Shown here: positions 28,479 to 36,741 of the stretch, one piece after another
How the letters are laid out: each line of letters starts with the position of its first letter
How positions within the stretch are numbered: the first letter of the stretch is position 1
Assembly (NCBI RefSeq): GCF_022437945.1
Contig: NZ_CP092535.1
Span: 2,728,001 to 2,792,000 of the forward strand
Length of the DNA stretch: 64,000 bases
Source of the DNA: Nocardioides sp. TF02-7
GTDB lineage: Bacteria > Actinomycetota > Actinomycetes > Propionibacteriales > Nocardioidaceae
Reading direction: 5' to 3'
Notes under the pieces: model-generated
Database searches by the model: none
What the model was told of the DNA's origin: nothing
What the model saw: only the letters and a program-made list of their open reading frames with translations
Translations under genes and position numbers: made by a program

Positions 28479-29428
28479 TTGCGCCTCGGCATCTGCCTTC
28501 CCCAGCTCGGACCGGCGGCAACGATGCCGCTCGTCGTCGACTTCGCGGTCGAGGCGGAGCGCGCCGGGTTCGACTCGCTCTGGGTGCAGGAGCACCTGTT
28601 CCGCCCGGTCCACCCGACCACCGGCTACGGCGGGACCGGCGCCGGCCCCTGGCCGGAGCACCACCGCAACCTGCTGGCCCCGCTCGAGGTGCTGGCGTTC
28701 GTCGCCGCCCGCACCGAGCGGTGCACCATCGGCACCTCCGTCCTGGTCGCGGGCTACCACCACCCGGTCGACCTCGCGAAGCGGGCCGCGACCCTCGACG
28801 TGCTGTCCGGGGGCCGGTTCGCGCTCGGGCTCGGCACCGGCTGGTCCGCCGACGAGCTGGCGCTGCTCGGGCGGTCGACGGCCGACCGGGGGACCCTCGC
28901 CGACGAGCTGCTGGAGGTCATGGACCACTGCTGGACCGGGGCCGTCCCCGACTACCGGGGGAAGCACTTCGTGGTGCCGGCGGCCGACACCTCGCCGCGC
29001 CCCGCCGACGGCCGCAAGGTCCGCACGTACGGCGGGTTCGTCGCGCGCGGAGCCCGGCGCCGGGTCGCCCGCTGGTGCGACGTGTGGCACCCGTTCCGGC
29101 TGGAGCCTGCCGACGCGGTCGCCCGGCTCGCCGAGATCAACCGGATCGCGCGCGACGACTACGGCCGCCCGGACCTCGAGCTCTCCCTCCGGGTCCTGCT
29201 GAGCCCGCCGGGGCCGGGGAGCCCGCCGCGCCGCCGGGCCACTGGCACGGGCCGGTCGAGCACCTGGCCGCCCGGGTCGCCGCCGCGCGCGACGCCGGCT
29301 GCGACGAGCTGGTCCTCGACGCCTGCTTCGCGCCGGGCAGCGAGGACCGGTCCACCTGGGAGGGGCTCGTCGATCTGCTCCGGCCGCTGGTGGAGGAGGC
29401 GCACCGCCCGGCCGCCGGGCGCGGCTGA
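28479..29428 (+). CDS. LLM-class flavin oxidoreductase, one frame break
   Basis: 316 residues after adding one base near 29216. TTG start at 28479 with AAGGAG 6 nt upstream; the protein begins LRLGICLPQLGPAATMPLVV without a further leader. Typical blocks: AERAGFDSLWVQEHLF, RCTIGTSVLVAGYHHPVDLAKRAATLD, GGRFALGLGTGWSADELALLG. The C-terminal part WHGPVEHLAARVAAARDAG is in the shifted frame. Third LLM gene of the island and the last gene that clearly belongs to it. The spacer before it is rich in CTCGACCA words. Confidence 0.84.
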
Positions 29429-29472
29429 CAATGCCCAAGGGCTCCTGTCGCCGGAGCCGTACGCTCGGACGC

Positions 29473-29943
29473 ATGGTCTCCATCGCCCGCGCCGAGCGCG
29501 TCGACCGCGACGCGCTGCTCGACTTCGTCCGCATCCGCCACAAGCACACCCTCGTCACCCGGCGCCGCGACGGGCGGCTCCAGCTCTCGCCCGTGACCGG
29601 TGGCGTCGACAGCGACGGCCGGATCGTGATCTCCACCTACCCCGACCGGGCCAAGGCGGCGAACCTGCGCCGCGACCCCGCGGTGACGGTGCTGGTGCAC
29701 TCCGACGAGTGGAACGACCCCTACGTCCAGGTCGAGGGCACCGCCGAGGTGCTCGACATGCCGTCGCCGGAGGCGGAGGACGGGCTGGTCGAGTACTACC
29801 GCTGCATCGCCGGCGAGCACCCCGACTGGGACGACTACCGCCGGGCCATGCGCCGGCAGGGCAAGTCGCTGGTGCGCATCACCGTCGACGACTGGGGCCC
29901 GGTGGCGCGGGGCGGCTTCCCGCCCGACCGGGCACCCCAGTAG
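29473..29943 (+). CDS. PPOX-class F420-dependent / pyridoxamine oxidase-like protein
   Basis: 156 residues in the split beta-barrel fold used by F420- or FMN-binding reductases (Rv1155-like). Blocks: FVRIRHKHTLVTRRRDGRLQLSPV near the N-terminus, GRIVISTYPDRAKAANLRRDPAVTVLV, and the acidic EDGLVEYYRCIAGEHPDWDDYRRAM region. ATG 29473 chosen because homology begins there; upstream in-frame codons overlap a likely leader. Precise reaction unknown; members reduce quinones, biliverdin or enones. Confidence 0.83.
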   Translation: MVSIARAERVDRDALLDFVRIRHKHTLVTRRRDGRLQLSPVTGGVDSDGRIVISTYPDRAKAANLRRDPAVTVLVHSDEWNDPYVQVEGTAEVLDMPSPEAEDGLVEYYRCIAGEHPDWDDYRRAMRRQGKSLVRITVDDWGPVARGGFPPDRAPQ

Positions 29944-29985
29944 CCGCGATCGCCAACCCCGCCACGGGGTGGGAGACTGCTCGCC

Positions 29986-30675
29986 ATGCAGACCATCGGA
30001 CTCGTCGGCGGGATGAGCTGGGAGAGCAGCGCGGCCTACTACGAGCTGCTCAACCGCGGCGTCGAGCACCGGCTCGGCGGGCTCCACTCCGCCCGCACCG
30101 TGCTGGCCTCGGTCGACTTCGCCGAGGTCACCGCGCTGCAGGAGGCCGAGGACTGGGACGGCGTCGCCGAGGTCCTCGTCGCCGCCGCGCGGTCGGTCGA
30201 GCGGGCGGGCGCCGACTTCCTCCTGCTCTGCACGACCACGTTCCACCGCGTGGCCGACCAGGTCGAGGGGGCGGTCGACGTACCGCTGCTCCACCTGGCC
30301 GAGGTCGTCGCGCGGGCCGGCAAGGAGAAGGGCGTCGAGAAGGTCGGCCTGCTCGGCACCCGGTTCGCGATGTCGCGGACGTTCTTCACCGAGCGGATCG
30401 GGCGGCACGGGCTCGACGTGCTCGTGCCCGACGCGCGCCACCACGACGAGCTCAACCGGATCATCTACGAGGAGCTCGTGCACGGGAAGGTGCTCGACAC
30501 CTCCCGCAAGACGGTCGTCGGGATGATCGAGGAGCTGTGGGACGCGGGCGCCGGTGGGATCGTCCTCGGCTGCAGCGAGCTGGAGCTGCTCGTCAAGCAG
30601 GCCGACTCCGAGCTCCCGGTCTTCCCGTGCACCACGCTGCACGTCGAGGCGGCGCTCGACCGGGCGCTGGCCTGA
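29986..30675 (+). CDS. Aspartate/glutamate racemase family protein (YgeA type)
   Basis: 229 residues, cofactor-independent two-cysteine racemase fold. N-terminal IGLVGGMSWESSAAYYELLNRGV is typical of broad-specificity racemases. The first catalytic cysteine lies in LLLCTTTFHRVADQ near residue 83, where relatives usually have CNTMH or CTNTMH, so the asparagine is lost. The second is in GIVLGCSELELLV near residue 190. Monocistronic, between the PPOX-like gene and a convergent SDR. Racemisation is likely, substrate uncertain because of the altered motif. Confidence 0.85.
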   Translation: MQTIGLVGGMSWESSAAYYELLNRGVEHRLGGLHSARTVLASVDFAEVTALQEAEDWDGVAEVLVAAARSVERAGADFLLLCTTTFHRVADQVEGAVDVPLLHLAEVVARAGKEKGVEKVGLLGTRFAMSRTFFTERIGRHGLDVLVPDARHHDELNRIIYEELVHGKVLDTSRKTVVGMIEELWDAGAGGIVLGCSELELLVKQADSELPVFPCTTLHVEAALDRALA

Positions 30676-30689
30676 GCCTCTCAGTCCCC

Positions 30690-31433
30690 TCAGAGCACCC
30701 GGTGCACCTTGTGCTGCGCCGCCTGCGCGCGGGGGCGGATCACCAGCTCGTCGACGTTGACGTGGGGCGGGCGGGTGGCGACCCAGGTGATCGCGTCGGC
30801 GACGTCGTCGGCGGTGAGCGGGTCGGGCACGCCGGCGTAGACGGCGTCGGCGCGCTCCTGGTCGCCGCCGAACCGGACGAGGGAGAACTCGTCGGTGCGC
30901 ACCATGCCCGGCGCCACCTCGCAGATCCGCACCGGCTGGTCGTAGAGCTCGAGCCGGAGGGTCTCGGTGACGACCTTGGTGCCGTGCTTGGCGGCGGTGT
31001 AGCCCGCGCCGCCCTCGTAGGCCACGCGGCCCGCGGTCGAGCCGACGTTGACGACCACGCCGGCGCCGCTGGCGATCAGTGCGGGCAGCAGCGCCCGGGT
31101 GACCTGCATCAGGCCGATCACGTTGACGTCGTACATCCGGCGCCACTCGTCGCTGTCGGCCTCGGCGACCGGCGACATCCCGAACGCGCCGCCGGCGTTG
31201 TTGACGAGCACGTCGAGCCGCGGCCCGACCGCCTCGGCCAGCGTCTCGACGCTGGCGGCGTCGGTGACGTCGCAGACCACCGGGATGCCGCCGATCTCGG
31301 CGGCGAGCGCCTCCACCCGGTCGGTGCGGCGGGCCGCGCACACCACCTCGAAGCCCTCGGCCGCCAGCCGGCGGGCGGTGGCCGCCCCGATCCCGCTGGA
31401 GGCACCGGTCACGACGGCACGACGTGTGGTCAT
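30690..31433 (-). CDS. SDR family oxidoreductase (YdfG-like)
   Basis: 247 residues. Cofactor motif [21 protein letters not shown] at the N-terminus, [12 protein letters not shown] near residue 80, serine in [18 protein letters not shown] and YTAAKHG as active-site tyrosine/lysine. Close in pattern to the YdfG/serine 3-dehydrogenase-like NADP group. ATG 31433 chosen; the frame is open further upstream without family similarity. Convergent with the racemase and divergent from mshA. Substrate unknown. Confidence 0.88.
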   Translation of the reverse strand: MTTRRAVVTGASSGIGAATARRLAAEGFEVVCAARRTDRVEALAAEIGGIPVVCDVTDAASVETLAEAVGPRLDVLVNNAGGAFGMSPVAEADSDEWRRMYDVNVIGLMQVTRALLPALIASGAGVVVNVGSTAGRVAYEGGAGYTAAKHGTKVVTETLRLELYDQPVRICEVAPGMVRTDEFSLVRFGGDQERADAVYAGVPDPLTADDVADAITWVATRPPHVNVDELVIRPRAQAAQHKVHRVL

Positions 31434-31454
31434 GGCCTCATTGTCGCTGCCCCG

Positions 31455-31497
31455 GGAATGCGGGTACCGACCCGGTGGTTCCTGCTGCGGAGTTGGT
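31455..31497. repeat. Diverged single copy of the 32-bp repeat found at 46841
   Basis: GGGAATGCGGGTACCGACCC followed by a TTCCTGCTGCGGAGTTG stretch resembles GGGAATGCGCCGGGTCGGG followed by TTTCTGGTGCGGAGTTG at 46836-46873. It lies in the 127-bp gap between the SDR and mshA. Similarity judged by eye; could be chance in high-GC DNA. Confidence 0.35.
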
Positions 31498-31560
31498 GGG
31501 GACCGGAGCGGCCTGGACACGGTGGACAGGCCCGAGCAGGCCGAGGAGGCCCGAGTACTC

Positions 31561-32826
31561 ATGGAGCGGATCCGACGGCTGGCGATGATCAGTCTCCACA
31601 CCTCTCCGCTCGACCAGCCGGGCACCGGCGACGCGGGCGGGATGAACGTGTACGTCGTGGAGGTCGCGCGCCGCCTCGCCGCGCGCGGGATCGAGGTCGA
31701 CATCTTCACGCGCGCCACGAGGAGCGCGCTCGACCCCGTCGCCGAGCTCACCGACGGCGTGCTGGTGCACAACGTCCACGCCGGCCCGTTCGAGGGCCTG
31801 ACCAAGAACGAGCTGCCCGGCCAGCTGTGCGTGTTCGCCCGCGAGGTGCTGCGCACCGAGGCGGCGCAGCCGCTCGGCCACTACGACGTCGTCCACTCCC
31901 ACTACTGGCTCTCCGGCCAGGTCGGCGCCCTCGCGCGCGACCGGTGGGGCGTGCCGCTGGTGCACTCGATGCACACGATGGCGAAGGTCAAGAACGACGC
32001 GCTCGCCACCGGGGACGCCCCCGAGCCCGAGGGCCGGGTCATCGGCGAGGAGCAGGTCGTCGACGCCGCCGACGTGCTCGTCGCCAACACCGACCTCGAG
32101 GCCAAGCAGCTGATCAACCTCTACGACGCCGAGCCCGGCCGCGTCGAGGTGGTGCACCCGGGCGTCGACGCCGCGGTGTTCCGGCCGGTCGACCAGGCGA
32201 CCGCCCGCGCCGAGCGTGGGATCCCCGCCGACGCCCTGGTGCTGCTCTTCGCCGGCCGGATCCAGCCGCTCAAGGCGCCCGACGTGCTGCTGCACGCCGT
32301 GGCGGCGCTCCTGCGGCGCCGTCCCGAGCTGCGCCGCCGGCTGGTCGTCCCGGTCGTCGGCGGCCCGTCCGGCAGCGGGCTCGAGCGGCCCACCGCCCTG
32401 GCCAACCTCGCCGACGACCTCGGGATCGCCGACGTGGTGCGGTTCGTCCCGCCGGTGCCGCAGCGCGAGCTCGCCGGCTGGTACTCCGCTGCGACACTGG
32501 TCGCCGTGCCGTCCTACAACGAGTCCTTCGGCCTGGTCGCCGTGGAGGCGCAGGCCAGCGGAGCGCCGGTCGTCGCCGCGGCCGTCGGCGGCCTGACCAC
32601 GGTCGTTCGCCACGGCCACAGCGGCCTCCTCGTCGACACCCACGACCCCGACGACTGGGCCCGGGCGCTCGAGCCGGTCGTCCTCGACCCGGGCTACCGC
32701 GACCGGCTCGCGGCCGGCGCGCTGGCGCAGGCGGAGCTCTTCTCCTGGGACGCCACCGCCGAGCAGACGCTCGACGTCTACGCCCGCGCGGGCTCCCTGA
32801 TGAAGGAGGCGACGGCCGCCCGATGA
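31561..32826 (+). CDS. mshA: D-inositol-3-phosphate glycosyltransferase (mycothiol biosynthesis)
   Basis: Transfers GlcNAc from UDP-GlcNAc to inositol 3-phosphate, the first step of mycothiol synthesis. 421 residues, GT4 family. The family N-terminus [20 protein letters not shown] is unmistakable; [26 protein letters not shown] and the donor-site block [18 protein letters not shown] are present. ATG 31561 chosen; a GTG about 40 nt upstream would add a short tail. The ybjN gene overlaps its stop by ATGA, the same order as in Mycobacterium (mshA, Rv0487). Confidence 0.96.
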   Translation: MERIRRLAMISLHTSPLDQPGTGDAGGMNVYVVEVARRLAARGIEVDIFTRATRSALDPVAELTDGVLVHNVHAGPFEGLTKNELPGQLCVFAREVLRTEAAQPLGHYDVVHSHYWLSGQVGALARDRWGVPLVHSMHTMAKVKNDALATGDAPEPEGRVIGEEQVVDAADVLVANTDLEAKQLINLYDAEPGRVEVVHPGVDAAVFRPVDQATARAERGIPADALVLLFAGRIQPLKAPDVLLHAVAALLRRRPELRRRLVVPVVGGPSGSGLERPTALANLADDLGIADVVRFVPPVPQRELAGWYSAATLVAVPSYNESFGLVAVEAQASGAPVVAAAVGGLTTVVRHGHSGLLVDTHDPDDWARALEPVVLDPGYRDRLAAGALAQAELFSWDATAEQTLDVYARAGSLMKEATAAR

Positions 32827-33414
32827 CCGCCGACCAGCCCGACCAGCCCGACCAGCCGAGCCGCGACCCCGCCGACCCGGCCGACCCGGCCGGCCCGGCC
32901 GACGTCGTACGACGCCACCTCGCCGAGGCGGGCATCGAGCACGAGGAGCCGGAGCCCGGCATCTTCACCCCTCTCCCTCCCCGGGGAGCGCAAGCTGCAG
33001 ACGCCGGTGCGCATCGACGTCGGGCCGCACGCCCTCGGCGTGCACGCCTTCGTCTGCCGGCGTCCCGACGAGGAGCACGAGCGGGTCTACCGGTGGCTGC
33101 TCGAGCGCAACCTGCGGATGTACGCCGTCGCGTTCGCGCTCGACCACCACGGCGACATCTATCTCGACGCCCGGCTGCCCCTCGCCGCCGTCACGCCCGA
33201 CGAGCTCGACCGGCTGCTCGGCTCGGTGCTCACCTACGCCGACGAGTCGTTCAACACCATCCTCGAGCTCGGCTTCGCGACCTCGATCCGCAAGGAGTGG
33301 GAGTGGCGCAAGCTGCGGGGTGAGCCGACACGCAACCTGGAGGCGTTCCGCGGCTGGCTCGAGGCCGACGACGGCGACGACCCCCGCGCCGGAGGCGACG
33401 CCGCTCAGGGCTGA
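32823..33414 (+). CDS. YbjN domain protein, one frame break
   Basis: 196 residues after removing one C near 32970. N-terminal low-complexity [20 protein letters not shown], then [21 protein letters not shown] and, in the second frame, [39 protein letters not shown] and [20 protein letters not shown]. The YbjN fold resembles a type III secretion chaperone; function unknown, thought to be regulatory. Its place directly after mshA is conserved in actinomycetes. Its end overlaps the convergent mmuM-like gene by 10 bp. Confidence 0.86.
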
Positions 33415-34322
33415 CGCACGCCCCACATCGCCGCGACGTGGCGGGCGTCGGTGCCGCAGCAGCCGCCGAGCACCTCGACCTCCGGGAACGCCGCCAGCAG
33501 CGGCAGCTGGTCGGCCGCGAGCTGCCGCGGGTCGCCGGCGTCGAGCTCCTCCATCGCGTCGAGCTCCTCGTGGGTGAGCCGGGAGGCGTTGACGCGCAGG
33601 CCGCCGATCCGCTCGCGCCAGCCGCCGTCGGCGAGGCCGGCGGCGATGTGGTCGGGGTGCGCGCAGTTGACGAGGAAGTACGCCGGCGCGGCCGCGCCGT
33701 CCACGGCGGCGACCGCCTCGGGGAGCGTGGTGCCGTCGGGGAGCCGGCCGTCGGTCTCGACGGTGAAGCCGATCCCCATCCGGAGGCCGACGTCGGCAGC
33801 CGCCCGTGCCACCCCGACCGCCTCGCCGACGTCGGTGAGCGTGAGCACGGCCGCGCGCTCGAGGCCGGCGGCGCGGAACGCCGCCAGCTGCGGTCGGTGG
33901 TAGTCGGCGGCGGCGTCGGGGTCGACGCCGCCCGCCGACTGGTAGCCGTCGCCGCGAGGGCCGAGGGTGCCCCCGACCTCCCAGCCGACCAGCTCGTCGC
34001 GGCGCTCCTCCGCGACGTCGGTGAGCAGGTCGACGGCCGCGCGGTTGACCCGGTCGAGCGCGGCGGCGTCGTAGCCCAGCGCCGCCCCGTGGTCGGGGTT
34101 GGCGCGCCAGGTCGGCGTCTCGAGGAGCACCGGTGCCTCGGCGCGGACGGCGATGTCGACGTAGGCGCGGAAGTAGTCGGCGAGCAGCTTGCGGCCCTCG
34201 TCGCTGTCGACCAGCGGGAAGGCCGCGAACTCGGGCAGGTCGATGCCGTGGTTGAAGACCAGGTCGGTCTCGAGGCCGCCGTCGGTCACGTGGCGGCGGG
34301 CGGTGGTGCGGTGCTGGGACAT
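33405..34322 (-). CDS. mmuM: Homocysteine S-methyltransferase family protein
   Basis: Zinc-dependent methyl transfer to homocysteine (S-methylmethionine or related donor). 305 residues, uninterrupted. N-terminal TDGGLETDLVFNHGIDLPEFAAF, LLETPTWRANPDHG, the zinc cysteine in YFLVNCAHPDHI and the paired cysteines in LGGCCGTDARH near the C-terminus. ATG 34322 is divergent from a tetR gene with two palindromes between. The symbol is by family; other members use other methyl donors. Confidence 0.87.
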   Translation of the reverse strand: MSQHRTTARRHVTDGGLETDLVFNHGIDLPEFAAFPLVDSDEGRKLLADYFRAYVDIAVRAEAPVLLETPTWRANPDHGAALGYDAAALDRVNRAAVDLLTDVAEERRDELVGWEVGGTLGPRGDGYQSAGGVDPDAAADYHRPQLAAFRAAGLERAAVLTLTDVGEAVGVARAAADVGLRMGIGFTVETDGRLPDGTTLPEAVAAVDGAAAPAYFLVNCAHPDHIAAGLADGGWRERIGGLRVNASRLTHEELDAMEELDAGDPRQLAADQLPLLAAFPEVEVLGGCCGTDARHVAAMWGVRQP

Positions 34323-34357
34323 GGCTTCCTTCGGGCTTCGGACTTCGTCTCGGGTTA

Positions 34358-34377
34358 CAGACCAACCAGTTGGTCTG
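34358..34377. promoter_or_regulatory. TetR-type operator 1 (CAGACCAAC/GTTGGTCTG)
   Basis: Perfect 9-bp inverted repeat with a 2-nt centre: CAGACCAACCAGTTGGTCTG. It lies 35 bp before the mmuM-like ATG and 37 bp before the tetR ATG, so a bound dimer could block both directions. A second, related palindrome begins 16 bp to its right. Confidence 0.75.
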
Positions 34378-34393
34378 GTTCCCGGATCCTAAC

Positions 34394-34409
34394 CAGACCA
34401 GTTGGTCTG
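34394..34409. promoter_or_regulatory. TetR-type operator 2 (CAGACCA/TGGTCTG)
   Basis: CAGACCAGTTGGTCTG: 7-bp arms with a 2-nt centre, the same half-site as operator 1. It ends 5 bp before the tetR ATG, so autoregulation of tetR is likely. Confidence 0.72.
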
Positions 34410-34414
34410 ACACA

Positions 34415-35026
34415 ATGGGTTTCGTGCCTCGCGACGGAACCGCCACCCGTGCCCGGATCCTCGACGCCGCCCAGCGGCTGGTGATCGACAACGGCTTCAA
34501 CGCCACGACGGTCGACGCCGTGCTCGCGGCCGCCGGCACGTCGAAGGGCGCCTTCTTCCACCACTTCGCCTCCAAGCAGGACCTCGCCGCGGCCCTGGTC
34601 GACAAGTACGTCGCCGCCGACCTCGAGATGCTCGAGCTCGGGCTGGCGGCGGCGCGGGCGGCGGGGGACGACCCGGTCGAGCGGGCTGTGGCGTTCGTGC
34701 GGTGGTACGAGGAGCAGGCCGACGAGATCATGGCCGGCACCACCGGCTGCCTCTACACGTCCGTGCTGGCGGAGATGGAGCTCGTCGAGGCCGGCACGTC
34801 CGACCCGATCACCAAGGCCGTCGTGGTCTGGCGCGAGGAGTTCGCCGCCCTGCTGCGCGACGCCCTCCCGGCGCGGAGCGACGTCGACGTCGACGCCCTC
34901 TCCGACCATGTCTGGGTGACCTTCGAGGGCGCCTTCCTGCTCGCCCGCACCACGAGCGACCCGGGCCACATGCGCCGGCAGCTGCGGGTGATGCGGGTGC
35001 TGCTGGAGTCGCTGCTGCGCGGCTGA
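34415..35026 (+). CDS. TetR/AcrR-family transcriptional regulator
   Basis: 203 residues. N-terminal helix-turn-helix at about 10-55: TRARILDAAQRLVIDNGFNATTVDAVLAAAGTSKGAFFHHFASKQDL. The C-terminal ligand domain includes WYEEQADEIMAGTTGCLYTSVLAEME, a form seen in QacR/TetR_C-type members. ATG 34415 chosen; a GTG 9 nt downstream is possible. Two palindromes directly upstream argue for autoregulation and control of the divergent methyltransferase gene. Confidence 0.9.
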   Translation: MGFVPRDGTATRARILDAAQRLVIDNGFNATTVDAVLAAAGTSKGAFFHHFASKQDLAAALVDKYVAADLEMLELGLAAARAAGDDPVERAVAFVRWYEEQADEIMAGTTGCLYTSVLAEMELVEAGTSDPITKAVVVWREEFAALLRDALPARSDVDVDALSDHVWVTFEGAFLLARTTSDPGHMRRQLRVMRVLLESLLRG

Positions 35027-35039
35027 CGCCCGGGGTGGG

Positions 35040-35966
35040 TCAGGCCGGCGTCGGCTCCTCCGCGGCCTCGGCCGCCTCCGTCGACCGCGCCCTCCGCGTC
35101 GGCCGGCGCCGGGCGACCGCGACCCCCACCAGGGCGAGCACGCCGCCGACGTACGCGATCGGCGGCGGGACCTCGTCGAGGAGCACCAGCGCCATCACGA
35201 TCGTCAGCGGCGGCACCAGGTAGGTCGTCACGCCCAGCGACGAGGCGCTCATGTGGTTGAGGGCGTAGGCGTAGGTGCTGAACGCGATCGCGGTGGGGAA
35301 GACGCCGAGGTAGACCAGCCAGAGGTTCGACGACAACGGCGCCGCGCTCACCTCGTCGACGAGCTGCCCCGCCCACGGGAGGCAGGCGACGGCGCCGATC
35401 GTGCACGCCAGCCAGGTGACGTGGACGGCCGAGATCTGCGCGACCAGGGGCTTCTGCAGCACCAGGCTCACGGCGTAGACCACCGCGGAGACCAGGCAGA
35501 GCACGACGCCGAGCAGGTCGCGATCGGCCCCGTCGCCCGAGGTCGAGAGGCCGATCACCGCCACGCCGGAGAACGCGAGCACCAGGCCGAGGGCGAGGTA
35601 CGTCGTGAAGCGCTCGCCGAGGAACACCGCCGCCAGCCCGGCGATCAGCACCGGGGCGATCTGGATGAGCATCGCAGCCGTGCCGGCGTCGACCCGCTGC
35701 TCCCCGGCGTTGAGGGCGACGTTGTAGACGCCGAACCACAGCACGCCGATCGCGACGATCGACCCCCACTGCCGCCCGGTGGGCCGCGGCAGGCCGCGGG
35801 GCAGCGCGAGCACCGCGAGCGCCAGCGCGCCGACGAGCAGCCGCCCGAGCGACAGCGCTCCCGGCGAGAAGTCGTCACCGAGATGTCTGATGGCGACGAA
35901 CGCCGAGGCCCAGAAGACGAGCGTGGTGGCGACGGCGGCGAGGGGCAGGGCGGAGCGATCGGTCAC
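35040..35966 (-). CDS. EamA/DMT-family transporter
   Basis: 308 residues with about ten hydrophobic segments forming two EamA repeats (first VATTLVFWASAFVAIRHLGDDFSPGALSLGRLL, second LGVVLCLVSAVVYAVSLVLQKPL). Family members export metabolites or amino acids. GTG 35966. The C-terminal tail RRRPTRRARSTEAAEAAEE is cytoplasmic and charged. Convergent with tetR (13-bp gap). The 97 bp between this start and the regX3 stop hold no feature I can name. Substrate unknown. Confidence 0.88.
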   Translation of the reverse strand: MTDRSALPLAAVATTLVFWASAFVAIRHLGDDFSPGALSLGRLLVGALALAVLALPRGLPRPTGRQWGSIVAIGVLWFGVYNVALNAGEQRVDAGTAAMLIQIAPVLIAGLAAVFLGERFTTYLALGLVLAFSGVAVIGLSTSGDGADRDLLGVVLCLVSAVVYAVSLVLQKPLVAQISAVHVTWLACTIGAVACLPWAGQLVDEVSAAPLSSNLWLVYLGVFPTAIAFSTYAYALNHMSASSLGVTTYLVPPLTIVMALVLLDEVPPPIAYVGGVLALVGVAVARRRPTRRARSTEAAEAAEEPTPA

Positions 35967-36063
35967 GGGACAACGCTAGGGCGCGGCCCCGACACCGGTC
36001 GCGCGGATATCGGTCAGCAGTGCGCGAGATCCGGCCGACTCCCGGGGAGGGGGAGGGAGCCGG

Positions 36064-36741
36064 TCAGACGTCGAGCTTGTAGCCCAGGCCCCGGACGGTG
36101 ACGAGGTACTTCGGCGTGCTCGGCTCCGGCTCGAGCTTGGCCCGCAGCCGCTTGACGTGCACGTCGAGGGTCTTGGTGTCGCCGACGTAGTCGGAGCCCC
36201 ACACCCGGTCGATGAGCTGGCCCCGGGTGAGCACCCGGCCGGGGTTGCGCAGGAACATCTCGAGCAGCTCGAACTCCTTGAGCGGCAGCCGCTGCTCCTG
36301 GCCGTCGACGGTGACGACGTGGCGCTCGACGTCCATCCGCACCGGCCCCGCCTCGAGCGTGTCGGGCGCCACCTCGGGGTCGCTGCCGCGGCGCAGCACC
36401 GCGCGGATCCGGGCGACCAGCTCGCGGGGGGAGTAGGGCTTGGTGACGTAGTCGTCGGCGCCGAGCTCGAGGCCCACCACCTTGTCGACCTCGTCGTCCT
36501 TGGCGCTGACCATGATCACCGGCACGTTGGACGTCTGCCGGATGGTGCGGCAGACCTCGGTGCCGGGGATGCCCGGCAGCATCAGGTCGAGCAGCACGAT
36601 GTCGGCGCCGTTGCGGTCGAACTCGCTCAGCGCGGCGTTGCCGTCGGCGGCGATCGCCACCTCGAACCCCTCCTTGCGCAGCATGTAGGCGAGGGCGTCG
36701 CTGTAGCTCTCTTCGTCCTCGACGACGAGTACCCGGGTCAC
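36064..36741 (-). CDS. regX3: Response regulator RegX3 (OmpR/PhoB family)
   Basis: 225 residues. Receiver domain with the phosphoacceptor aspartate in DIVLLDLMLPGIPG near residue 52, acidic pair in VVEDEESY and lysine in DDYVTKPYSPREL; winged helix DNA-binding domain at about 130-225 (LPLKEFELLEMFLRNPGRVLTRGQLI, KTLDVHVKRLRAKLE). Partner kinase senX3 is immediately upstream with a GTGA overlap. Controls the phosphate-starvation response in actinomycetes; a PHO-box-like repeat lies in front of phoU. Confidence 0.94.
   Translation of the reverse strand: MTRVLVVEDEESYSDALAYMLRKEGFEVAIAADGNAALSEFDRNGADIVLLDLMLPGIPGTEVCRTIRQTSNVPVIMVSAKDDEVDKVVGLELGADDYVTKPYSPRELVARIRAVLRRGSDPEVAPDTLEAGPVRMDVERHVVTVDGQEQRLPLKEFELLEMFLRNPGRVLTRGQLIDRVWGSDYVGDTKTLDVHVKRLRAKLEPEPSTPKYLVTVRGLGYKLDV

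Noticed and set aside
28479..33323. Single giant protein of about 1600 residues
   Set aside because: The frame runs through an LLM gene, a PPOX gene, a racemase, an SDR on the other strand and mshA, each with its own good start and motifs; it is an artefact of high GC content.
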